Assembly: GCA_038231495.1 (NCBI GenBank)
Contig: JBBRLG010000533.1
Coordinates: forward strand, 1 to 5,148
Source: JBBRLG01 sp038231495
Lineage (GTDB): Bacteria > Planctomycetota > Planctomycetia > Gemmatales > Gemmataceae
Reading direction: 5' to 3'
Length of the DNA: 5,148 nt
The notes under the pieces were generated by a model that saw only the letters and a program-made list of their open reading frames with translations, did no database searches and was not told the origin of the DNA. Position numbers and translations under genes: made by a program. Positions 1-5,148 of the stretch are shown in pieces (position 1 is the stretch's first letter; each line of letters starts with the position of its first letter).

Positions 1-122
1 GGGTTTTTTTGGGGGGGCCCGTTGGTGGTTTTTTTCGGGGGGTGTTTTTTTCCCCCTTGCTTTGCCGGTTGGCGGGGTGCGGGCCAACCCCCCACCCCCC
101 CCCGCGGCCACAGGACTATTCG
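1..122. other. Homopolymer-rich non-coding leader upstream of tilS
   Basis: This stretch is dominated by runs of T (up to 7), G (up to 7) and C (up to 10), with little else. An open frame crosses it from an ATG at 9. Its translation is a Gly/Phe/Pro-rich string with no resemblance to a TilS N-terminus, so I treat it as non-coding. It resembles the C-run/G-run texture of the intergenic repeats near 1240-1340 and 4790-4900, but I cannot align it to them. It could be a decayed repeat, or sequence distorted by homopolymer errors near a contig end. Confidence 0.6.
112..115 (+). promoter_or_regulatory. Ribosome binding site deciding the tilS start
   Basis: AGGA lies 7 bases upstream of a GTG at 123. 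This spacing favours GTG 123 over the in-frame ATG at 9, which lies in homopolymer sequence, and over a second in-frame GTG at 153, which has no comparable Shine-Dalgarno sequence. Confidence 0.6.
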
Positions 123-1151
123 GTGAAGCCAACGACTCATTTACCGAACGTCGTGCGCCGTTGCCTTGACGGGCTAGAAGACGCCGACCGTGGCCTGGTC
201 GTCGCCGTCTCCGGCGGGGCGGACAGCGTTGCCCTGGCGCGCGCGGTCGTGACGGCACAGCGCGGCGGCATTCTGGTCTTGGCCCACCTCAACCACCAAC
301 TGCGGGGTGCCGCCGCCGACGCGGACGAAGCCTTCGTCGTCGATCTGCACGCACGGCTGAGCGCCGACGGCGCCGCGAACGCCCACGCCATTCTTCACTG
401 CGCTCACAGCCGTCGCGACGTGGGGGCCGAGGCCGCGGCGCTCGGTGCCAACCTCGAAGCCCACGCGCGGCAAGTCCGGTACGAATGGCTTGCCGGGGTC
501 GCACGCCAGTTCGGCGTCCGCTGGGTTGCGACCGGCCACACCGCCAACGACCAGGCCGAAACCGTGCTGCACCGCATCGTACGCGGCACCGGCTTGCAAG
601 GTTTGCGCGGCATCGCACTCCGCCGCGACCTGGAGCCGGGCGTGTCGGTTGTGCGGCCTTTGCTGCGCGCGACGCGGGCCGACGTGCTCGGCTATTTGGA
701 TAGCTTAGGTCAACCGTATCGCCACGACGCAAGCAATGATAATCTGGACCGCACACGCAACCGGATTCGGCAGGAACTTCTCCCGCTGCTGGCGACCTGT
801 TATAATCCCGCCATCGTACCCATCCTGACACGGCTGGCCGACCAGGCGGACGAAGCCTTTCGCGCGGACGAAACGGCGGCGGCGCAGCTCCTGACCCACA
901 GCGAACGCCCCCGCGCCGGGCAGACCGTCGTCCTGGACCCTACGGCGCTGGGTGCCGCGCCGCGGCGGCTGGTGCGGGAAGTGTTTCGCCTGCTGTGGCG
1001 GCGCGAAGGTTGGGCGACGGGTGCGATGGATTACCCGGCCTGGGACCGGCTCGCGGCACTGGTGTTTGGGGAATTGACCGCGGTCGATCTGGCCGGCGGC
1101 GTCCGCGCCCGCCGCGGCGAGCGGATGGTCCAGATTAGTCGTGAGTTATGA
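123..1151 (+). CDS. tilS: tRNA(Ile)-lysidine synthetase TilS
   Basis: TilS uses ATP and lysine to convert C34 of the CAU anticodon of a minor tRNA-Ile to lysidine, so that the tRNA reads AUA and is charged with isoleucine. It is a cytoplasmic enzyme, essential in most bacteria. Seen from the GTG start (342 aa): the N-type ATP pyrophosphatase P-loop SGGADS at residues 30-35, HLNHQLRG at 55-62, GHTANDQAET at 138-147, RGTGLQGL at 154-161, VRPLLR at 177-182, DASN at 202-205 and RNRIR at 212-216. All are typical TilS motifs in the expected order. At 342 aa it is shorter than the E. coli enzyme (about 430 aa). The region after about residue 225 is compact and I see no clear separate C-terminal TilS domain. 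Short TilS forms such as that of Aquifex also lack it. The start is inferred from the AGGA at 112-115. The gene is probably transcribed separately from the SPFH pair downstream, given the repeat-filled gap. Confidence 0.95.
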   Translation: MKPTTHLPNVVRRCLDGLEDADRGLVVAVSGGADSVALARAVVTAQRGGILVLAHLNHQLRGAAADADEAFVVDLHARLSADGAANAHAILHCAHSRRDVGAEAAALGANLEAHARQVRYEWLAGVARQFGVRWVATGHTANDQAETVLHRIVRGTGLQGLRGIALRRDLEPGVSVVRPLLRATRADVLGYLDSLGQPYRHDASNDNLDRTRNRIRQELLPLLATCYNPAIVPILTRLADQADEAFRADETAAAQLLTHSERPRAGQTVVLDPTALGAAPRRLVREVFRLLWRREGWATGAMDYPAWDRLAALVFGELTAVDLAGGVRARRGERMVQISREL

Positions 1152-1212
1152 ACACGAGAACCTATCGATTTTGTACAGGTGAACGGACTCCCAGGCGGTG
1201 TTTTACACGCCT

Positions 1213-1353
1213 TGTAACTATTCACCGACATCAATTTCTCCCCCCCTTACGAAGGGGGAGTGGGGGGGGGTTAAGAAAGGTGCAGTTGTCCGTCACGGCG
1301 TAGTCTCCACCCCCCCTACCCCCCCTTCGTAAGGGGGGGAGTGAACAGTTACA
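1213..1353. repeat. Dispersed inverted-repeat element, copy 1
   Basis: The outer ends, TGTAACTATTCAC (1213-1225) and GTGAACAGTTACA (1341-1353), are inverted repeats with one mismatch in 13. Inside each end sits a mini-hairpin of a C-run plus TT, a 3-base loop, and AA plus a G-run: about 1238-1260 on the left and a perfect 9-bp stem at 1319-1339 on the right. The centre is unique-looking sequence. A homologous element in the same orientation lies at 4767-4915 and matches at both ends and partly in the middle (CAYGGCG, then a pyrimidine-rich stretch). The element is non-coding and too short for a transposase. It could be a MITE-like or REP-like mobile repeat, or a transcript-end structure. Neither hairpin is followed by a T-run, so a classical intrinsic terminator is not supported. 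Confidence 0.75.
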
Positions 1354-1399
1354 CGCCGTTTTCACTAAATGCCACTGCGGGAACTGCGAATTAGCTAGT

Positions 1400-1415
1400 A
1401 GATAGAACCCTATCT
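1400..1415 (+). promoter_or_regulatory. Small hairpin in the leader of SPFH protein A
   Basis: AGATAG (1400-1405) and CTATCT (1410-1415) form a perfect 6-bp stem with an AACC loop. It ends 26 bases before the GGAGG ribosome binding site. It could be an operator-like dyad or a leader stem. It is short enough to be chance. Confidence 0.3.
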
Positions 1416-1452
1416 CCGCACGTCCTGCGAGCCTTCTTTCCGGAGGTCAGTC

Positions 1453-3084
1453 ATGGAAACGCTGAAGAAAAGAATCCGTCTGCTGGTGGGCGCCGCCGTG
1501 GTGCTGGCGATCCCGTTTCTAATCTTCTTCTGGTACTGGGTCGTCATGCGCGTGGAGGTGGGGCCGAATGAAGTCTTGATCGTCAGCAACCTGTGGGGCA
1601 ATAATCTGCCCGAGGGCGAGATCATTGCCCCCGACGCGTCGTACAAGGGTATTCTGCCCGATACGCGGCGCGAGGGCCGACATTTTATCAACCCCCTGTT
1701 TCAAACCTACGAGCGCGCCAAGCTCGTCCAGGTGCCGCCGGGTCAGTGCCTCGTCCAGACGCGCAAGTTCGGCACGCCCATCCCCGCGGACCGCATCAAC
1801 GACGGCGACTTCCTGGCCCGCGACGGCGAACGCGGCATCATCAAGGAAGTGCTGCTGCCCGGCAACCATGCGATCAATCCCTACGCCTACACGGTCCAGC
1901 CCACGCCGATGGTCGTAATCAAGGCCGAGCAGGTCGGCGTCCGCACCCTCAAGGCTGGCAAGGATCCCCGCAACCTGGCGCTGGACGTTCGCAAGAGTCC
2001 CTACGTCGTGCCGGAGGGGTATCGTGGCGTCCAGGAAAAGCCGGTGTCGCCGGGCGATTACTACTTGAACCCCTTCGTCGAGGACATCGTGCCGGTCAAC
2101 GTCGGCATGCACCGCGTCGAGTTCATCGACATCCAGTTTCCGTCGAAGGACGGCTTCCGGCTCAAGCCGCACGTCAAAGTCGCCTACCGCGTCGAGGCGA
2201 TTCACGCGCCGGAGCTTTATGTAACGCTGACCGACAAGGGTATGCTGCACCAAAACGACAGCACGCAGCAGGAGATGGACGAGAACGAGGTGCTGCAAAA
2301 AGTGGTGCTGCCGTTGATCCGCGGCTACGTCCGCATCGAGGGCAGCAAGTTCGAGGCACGCGACTTCTTCACGTCCACCAGCGACCCGACCGACGCCAAG
2401 GTCCACAACGCCCGCGAACGGCTGGCCACGGACGTGACGGAGAAGGTCAAGCCGGATTGCCAGAAGATCGGCATTGTCATCGAACCCATCACGCTGGCCC
2501 AGATCGATCCGACCGCGGATTTGGAGGAACTGCTGACGCAGATCGCCGACCGCACGCGGGCGCGCAACACCCGGCTGAAGAACACGGAGACGATTGCCCA
2601 GACGCGAACCCTGCTCGGCGTCCGGCTCAAAGAGGCGTCGAAGTTGCGCGAGACGGAAATGGGCAACGCCCGCACCGAACTGGAAAAAGAGCAGCAGCGG
2701 ACCGAGGGTGCCCTGATGGCCCAGGACGCCAAGTTGAAGCAAGACCTGGAGAACGCCCACCTCGGCCTGGAGTCGGCCCAGGAAGACGCCAAGGCCACGC
2801 TGGCGCGCGGCAAGGTGGACGCCGACCTGATTCAAAAGAAAAACGAGGCCGAGGTGTCGGGCCTGAAGACGGCGATGCAGGGCTTCCCCAGCGCGGACCA
2901 CTTTGCCCGATACCACGTGATGGCGAAGCTGGCCCCGGCGTTGAGTGAGATTTTCGCCTCGGACAACAGCGAGTTCGCCAAGCTGTTCGCGGCCTACATG
3001 ACGCCGCCGAAGAAGGGCACGGAGACGACGGGTGCGGTGCCGGGCGGCGGCGGCCCGCCGCCGATGGGTCCGCCGCCCCGCTGA
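1453..3084 (+). CDS. Membrane-anchored SPFH/band-7 protein with triplicated N-terminal repeat (protein A)
   Basis: SPFH proteins oligomerise at membranes and organise or regulate partners such as proteases. The specific role here is unknown. Seen in 543 aa: a basic N-terminus (K5, K6, R7, R9), one transmembrane helix at about 10-32, three tandem beta-type repeats at about 36-212, an SPFH core at about 213-355 (including KDGF at 232-235 followed by alternating beta-type sequence), a charged coiled coil at about 355-470, then a C-terminal segment and a Gly/Pro-rich tail (530-543). The repeats align without gaps at G66, G128 and G192: G-[IV], a G nine residues on, H or Y at position 12 and NP at 15-16. 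The basic residues before the helix suggest an N-in topology with the bulk outside the cytoplasm, as in HflK/HflC (inference). The start is supported by GGAGG with 6-base spacing. The next gene is a paralog 92 bases downstream. I see no protease, NfeD-like or other enzymatic motif. The family call is firm, the function is not. Confidence 0.88.
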   Translation: METLKKRIRLLVGAAVVLAIPFLIFFWYWVVMRVEVGPNEVLIVSNLWGNNLPEGEIIAPDASYKGILPDTRREGRHFINPLFQTYERAKLVQVPPGQCLVQTRKFGTPIPADRINDGDFLARDGERGIIKEVLLPGNHAINPYAYTVQPTPMVVIKAEQVGVRTLKAGKDPRNLALDVRKSPYVVPEGYRGVQEKPVSPGDYYLNPFVEDIVPVNVGMHRVEFIDIQFPSKDGFRLKPHVKVAYRVEAIHAPELYVTLTDKGMLHQNDSTQQEMDENEVLQKVVLPLIRGYVRIEGSKFEARDFFTSTSDPTDAKVHNARERLATDVTEKVKPDCQKIGIVIEPITLAQIDPTADLEELLTQIADRTRARNTRLKNTETIAQTRTLLGVRLKEASKLRETEMGNARTELEKEQQRTEGALMAQDAKLKQDLENAHLGLESAQEDAKATLARGKVDADLIQKKNEAEVSGLKTAMQGFPSADHFARYHVMAKLAPALSEIFASDNSEFAKLFAAYMTPPKKGTETTGAVPGGGGPPPMGPPPR

Positions 3085-3176
3085 ATCACAGGCGGCCTAA
3101 CCGCTAGGCCTAAACCGATGTCTTCCGCGTGCCTTGAAACCGAATTCACTCGCGCCCCCCTAGACGGAGACCAATC
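3085..3176 (+). promoter_or_regulatory. Short spacer in the SPFH pair, with hairpin and ribosome binding site
   Basis: GGCCTA (3094-3099) and TAGGCC (3105-3110) form a 6-bp stem with a 5-base loop 9 bases after the stop of protein A. No T-run follows, so it is unlikely to terminate transcription. It may protect or process the mRNA between the two genes. GGAGA at 3166-3170 sits 6 bases before the ATG of protein B. The short gap fits co-transcription. Confidence 0.4.
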
Positions 3177-4763
3177 ATGATACGGTCGCAATCGAATCCG
3201 AACGACTACCCCGAAGTGCAGCCGGTCCGAGCGCTTCGCTGGAAGCGCTGGCTGCTGGTGGGCGTCCTGCCGCCCTTGCTCGTGCTGCTCGGCCTGTTTT
3301 TGTTGTGGAACACCTTCTTCCACTATGTGCCGCCGGGCAAGATGTTGATTATTATCGCCAAAACCGGTACCGACCTGCCGCACGACCAGGTAGTCGCCGA
3401 CAAGGGACAGAAGGGCATCCAGCGCGAAGTGCTCGGCGAAGGCTGGCACTACGTTACGCCGCTCTACTATACGACGGAGTTGAAGGCCGTGACGATGATC
3501 GAGCCGGGCCAGGTCGGCATCGTCACCGCGCTCGGCGGCGTACCGCCGCGCGACAGCCGGGTGCTGGCCGAACAGGAGGACGAGCAGGGCATCCGCCGGC
3601 AAGTGCTGACGCCCGGCGCTTACCGCATGAACCCCTACGCCTACACGATCGAGTCGGTGCCGGCCAAGGAAATCAAGCCCGGCTGGGTCGGCGTCCTGCG
3701 CCGCAAGCTGGGTAAAGGCAGCGCCGACCGCTTCGCCGACAAGCCGGAAGAGAAGGGCATCCTGCGCGACGTGCTGCACCCCGGCATCTATTACGTCAAC
3801 ACGGCGGAGTACGAAGTCATCCCCGCGGAGGTCGGCATCGACCAGACCAGCTACCGCTACTCGACCGATCCCAAGCGGAACACCGCCATCGCGTTCACGA
3901 CCAAGGACGGCTTTCCGATCCGCATGGATTGCACGATTGAGTGGGAGGTCTATCCCCAGGACCAGCCGCAATTGGTGGCGGAATACGGCGACTGGAAAAA
4001 GCTGGAGCACAACTTGATCAACCAGCAGGTCGAGAAGATCAGCCGCGACCGCGGGTTTAACTACGACGTGGAAGATTTCATCGACGGCGACAAGCGCGAG
4101 GCTTTCCAGCGGGATTTCACGAAAGAGTTGGAGCGCGTCTGCCGGGAGAAGAACGTGGTGGTGCGGTCGGCGTTCATCCGCGACCTGGTGCTGCCCGAAG
4201 ACCTGCTCAAGCAGAAGCGCGACCGGCAACTCGCCATCGAGACGAAGCTGACGAACAAGGAGCGCGAGCTAACCGCGTCGAGCGACGCCGAGGTGGAGAA
4301 GGAAAAGAAGGAGCTGGAGTTGGCGGAGGCGAAGTACAAGGGGGAGACCGACGCCAAGGTGGTCCAGGTCAAGCGCGAGTTGGACAACCTGAAGTCCGGC
4401 ACGGAGTTCAAGATCGAGCGCATGACCGCCGAGTACACGGCCAAGATCGCCATAAAGGAATCCGAGAAGAAGCGCGTGCTGGGCGAGGCCGAGACTGAAG
4501 TGGGCCGCCTGAAAAAGACCGCGGACAGCGGCATCTTCAAGATGAAGATGGACGTCTTCAACAACGACGGCGAGGCCTACTTGCGCTACTCGATGGCGGA
4601 CCAGCTCAACAAGGACCTGAAGTTGCGCATGTTCCACAGCGGGCCGGGGACGTTCTGGACGAATATGGGCGACAAGAACATGAACTTGATGATGTCGGTG
4701 CCGCCGGGCACGGTGGAGAAAGCCGCGCCGGAAGGCAAGTCCGCGAAGGACAAGGATAAGTAG
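3177..4763 (+). CDS. Membrane-anchored SPFH/band-7 protein with triplicated N-terminal repeat (protein B, paralog of A)
   Basis: This is a paralog of protein A and probably its partner. Seen in 528 aa: a cytoplasmic-looking N-terminus ending in basic residues (R18, R21, K23, R24), one transmembrane helix at about 26-47, three repeats at about 51-214 aligning at G80, G138 and G194, an SPFH core at about 210-345 (KDGFPIRMD at 243-251, then IEWEVYP), and a very charged coiled coil at about 340-450 that includes GEAETEVGRLK (436-446), typical of SPFH/flotillin-like proteins. A C-terminal segment follows (LRYSMADQL at 469-477, FHSGPGTFWTN at 486-496), then a Lys-rich end (KSAKDKDK). The repeats have VPPG, IEPG and IKPG openings (51, 108, 166) and recur every 56-58 residues, against 62-64 in A. 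The tail differs: lysine-rich here, proline-rich in A. By analogy with HflK/HflC, A and B may alternate in one ring or cage. The start has GGAGA 6 bases upstream. A role in protease control, membrane domains or stress is possible but not shown. Confidence 0.88.
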   Translation: MIRSQSNPNDYPEVQPVRALRWKRWLLVGVLPPLLVLLGLFLLWNTFFHYVPPGKMLIIIAKTGTDLPHDQVVADKGQKGIQREVLGEGWHYVTPLYYTTELKAVTMIEPGQVGIVTALGGVPPRDSRVLAEQEDEQGIRRQVLTPGAYRMNPYAYTIESVPAKEIKPGWVGVLRRKLGKGSADRFADKPEEKGILRDVLHPGIYYVNTAEYEVIPAEVGIDQTSYRYSTDPKRNTAIAFTTKDGFPIRMDCTIEWEVYPQDQPQLVAEYGDWKKLEHNLINQQVEKISRDRGFNYDVEDFIDGDKREAFQRDFTKELERVCREKNVVVRSAFIRDLVLPEDLLKQKRDRQLAIETKLTNKERELTASSDAEVEKEKKELELAEAKYKGETDAKVVQVKRELDNLKSGTEFKIERMTAEYTAKIAIKESEKKRVLGEAETEVGRLKKTADSGIFKMKMDVFNNDGEAYLRYSMADQLNKDLKLRMFHSGPGTFWTNMGDKNMNLMMSVPPGTVEKAAPEGKSAKDKDK

Positions 4764-4766
4764 CGA

Positions 4767-4915
4767 TAACCGTTCACCGGCATCAACTGCTCCCCCCCTT
4801 GCGAAGGGGGGGTAGGGGGGGTAAGACCGATTAAAGTACTCGGCCATGGCGCTCTCTACACCCCCCCCCCACCCCCCCCCTACCCCACCATTCGTAAGGG
4901 GGGAGTGAACGGTTA
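4767..4915. repeat. Dispersed inverted-repeat element, copy 2
   Basis: The ends TAACCGTTCAC (4767-4777) and GTGAACGGTTA (4905-4915) are a perfect 11-bp inverted repeat. The left inner hairpin (4792-4812) is a perfect 9-bp stem, CCCCCCCTT/AAGGGGGGG, with a GCG loop. The right inner hairpin is disrupted: the C-run is broken near 4887-4890 while TTCGTAAGGGGGG is kept. Copy 1 at 1213-1353 has the same order and orientation. The element starts 3 bases after the stop codon of SPFH protein B, so it would sit in the 3' end of that transcript. On the minus strand 4861-4886 reads as three long G-runs separated by one or two bases. Confidence 0.78.
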
Positions 4916-4916
4916 C

Positions 4917-4953
4917 AATCCTCGTTCCCAAGCTCTGCTTGGGAACGAGGATT
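4917..4953. repeat. Perfect 17-bp stem-loop (REP-like palindrome)
   Basis: The arms at 4917-4933 and 4937-4953 are exact reverse complements over 17 bases (AATCCTCGTTCCCAAGC and its complement) around a TCT loop. From memory, palindromes built on CGTTCCCAAGC are common dispersed intergenic repeats in several bacterial groups. I cannot check that here. It begins one base after inverted-repeat copy 2. As RNA it would be a very stable hairpin after protein B, but no T-run follows (ATTAAGG), so a rho-independent terminator is uncertain. Confidence 0.75.
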
Positions 4954-4979
4954 AAGGTAGCGTAGTTGACGGCGTTGGT

Positions 4980-5011
4980 TTGCCATGCTTTCGTACTCGA
5001 AAGCATGGCAA
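4980..5011. repeat. Perfect 14-bp stem-loop
   Basis: TTGCCATGCTTTCG (4980-4993) and its exact complement (4998-5011) flank a TACT loop. With a one-base bulge the pairing extends outward through GG/CC (4977-4978 and 5012-5013). It is unrelated in sequence to the stem at 4917-4953. It is probably another dispersed palindromic repeat family. There is no T-run after it. Confidence 0.7.
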
Positions 5012-5090
5012 CCGGTGCCAAGCGTGACCCTCAATCCTTATCTTGACGCTGCACTAGATGTCCATTTCGTAAGTTGACCACCAGTCGGCC

Positions 5091-5148
5091 GTAGCCGCAA
5101 GCGGCTACCACCGAGGCTTCAGCCAGCATTCAAGCCGCATGCGGCTAC
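5091..5148. repeat. Cluster of GTAGCCGC/GCGGCTAC palindromes at the window edge
   Basis: GTAGCCGC (5091-5098) and GCGGCTAC (5101-5108) form an 8-bp stem with an AA centre. A second copy of GCGGCTAC ends the window (5141-5148), and AGCCGCATGCGGCT at 5133-5146 is a 14-bp perfect palindrome. The two units are about 40 bases apart, with AGGCTTCAGCC (a 5-bp dyad) between them. This looks like the start of a palindromic repeat block that continues past the window. It is not a CRISPR array on this evidence: there are only two imperfect units. Confidence 0.55.

Larger units (their letters stand above)
1152..1452. other. Intergenic region between tilS and the SPFH pair
   Basis: I see no coding sequence in these 301 bases. 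The first ~60 bases are featureless apart from a weak bulged hairpin at about 1194-1211 (GGCG-g-TGT/ACACGCC) that lacks a following T-run. Then comes inverted-repeat element copy 1 (1213-1353). The last 100 bases form the leader of SPFH protein A, with a small hairpin and a GGAGG ribosome binding site at 1442-1446, 6 bases before the ATG. I found no convincing -35/-10 pair, so the promoter of the SPFH pair is not located. Confidence 0.6.
4764..5148. other. Repeat-dense non-coding tail of the window
   Basis: I see no supportable gene in these 385 bases on either strand. Short antisense frames across the C-runs give low-complexity Gly/Trp-rich peptides and are not credible. The stretch holds inverted-repeat element copy 2, a 17-bp perfect hairpin, a 14-bp perfect hairpin and a palindrome cluster, packed almost end to end. 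About 80 bases at 5012-5090 show no structure I recognise. Confidence 0.7.

Noticed and set aside
9..122. ATG at 9 as the tilS start
   Set aside because: The added 38 residues come from homopolymer runs and do not resemble TilS. GTG at 123 has AGGA at a 7-base spacing.
1238..1339. C-run/G-run hairpins as rho-independent terminators of tilS
   Set aside because: The stems are GC-rich, but neither is followed by a T-run on either strand, so a classical terminator is not supported.
1519..2916. Long antisense open frame (465 codons) opposite SPFH protein A
   Set aside because: It is a mirror of the GC-rich codon pattern of the real gene. Its translation is rich in Leu/Val/Asp/Arg with no motif, it has no ribosome binding site, and the + strand frame has clear SPFH features.
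1746..2948. Second + strand open frame (400 codons) inside SPFH protein A
   Set aside because: The Arg/Pro/Gly-rich, motif-free translation is typical of a frame-shifted GC-rich gene. Protein A is intact across the whole span, so no frameshift is needed.
2994..4229. Antisense open frame (411 codons) opposite SPFH protein B
   Set aside because: It shows the same shadow pattern and spans the intergenic gap and both coding genes without any recognisable domain.
5041..5075. Promoter for a gene beyond the window (TTGACG at 5043-5048)
   Set aside because: No -10-like hexamer stands at suitable spacing and no coding start follows within the window.
4917..5148. CRISPR array
   Set aside because: The palindromes belong to different sequence families, are irregularly spaced and do not give three or more equal repeats with unique spacers.

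Overview
The window looks like chromosome from a high-GC bacterium, most likely a planctomycete (Gemmataceae-like) or a close metagenomic relative. This is an inference. It rests on the high GC content, two adjacent large SPFH proteins, and intergenic spaces filled with C-run/G-run inverted repeats and long palindromes. No marker gene fixes the taxonomy. All three recognisable genes lie on the + strand.

Layout. Positions 1-122 are homopolymer-rich sequence that does not look coding. Positions 123-1151 encode TilS, tRNA-Ile lysidine synthetase, starting at a GTG with a good ribosome binding site. The 301-base gap that follows holds a ~140-bp inverted-repeat element (copy 1) and a short leader. 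Positions 1453-3084 and 3177-4763 encode two paralogous membrane-anchored SPFH/band-7 proteins, called A and B here. They are 92 bases apart, each has its own Shine-Dalgarno sequence, and they probably form one operon. From 4764 to the window end no gene is visible. That tail starts with a second copy of the inverted-repeat element 3 bases after the stop codon, followed by two long perfect hairpins and a cluster of GTAGCCGC/GCGGCTAC palindromes that runs off the edge.

How the genes work together. TilS is a housekeeping tRNA-modification enzyme, separated from the SPFH pair by the repeat, and probably functionally unrelated. A and B have the same plan: a basic N-terminus, one transmembrane helix, three tandem ~56-64-residue beta-type repeats, an SPFH core, a long charged coiled coil and a short tail. 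Tandem SPFH paralogs with an N-terminal anchor recall HflK/HflC, which co-assemble into a membrane cage, so a hetero-oligomeric A/B cage is the simplest hypothesis. The order of repeats, SPFH core and coiled coil also resembles that of the eukaryotic major vault protein. This triplicated-repeat SPFH pair is the most interesting item in the window. The second is the dispersed C/G-run element with matching terminal inverted repeats.
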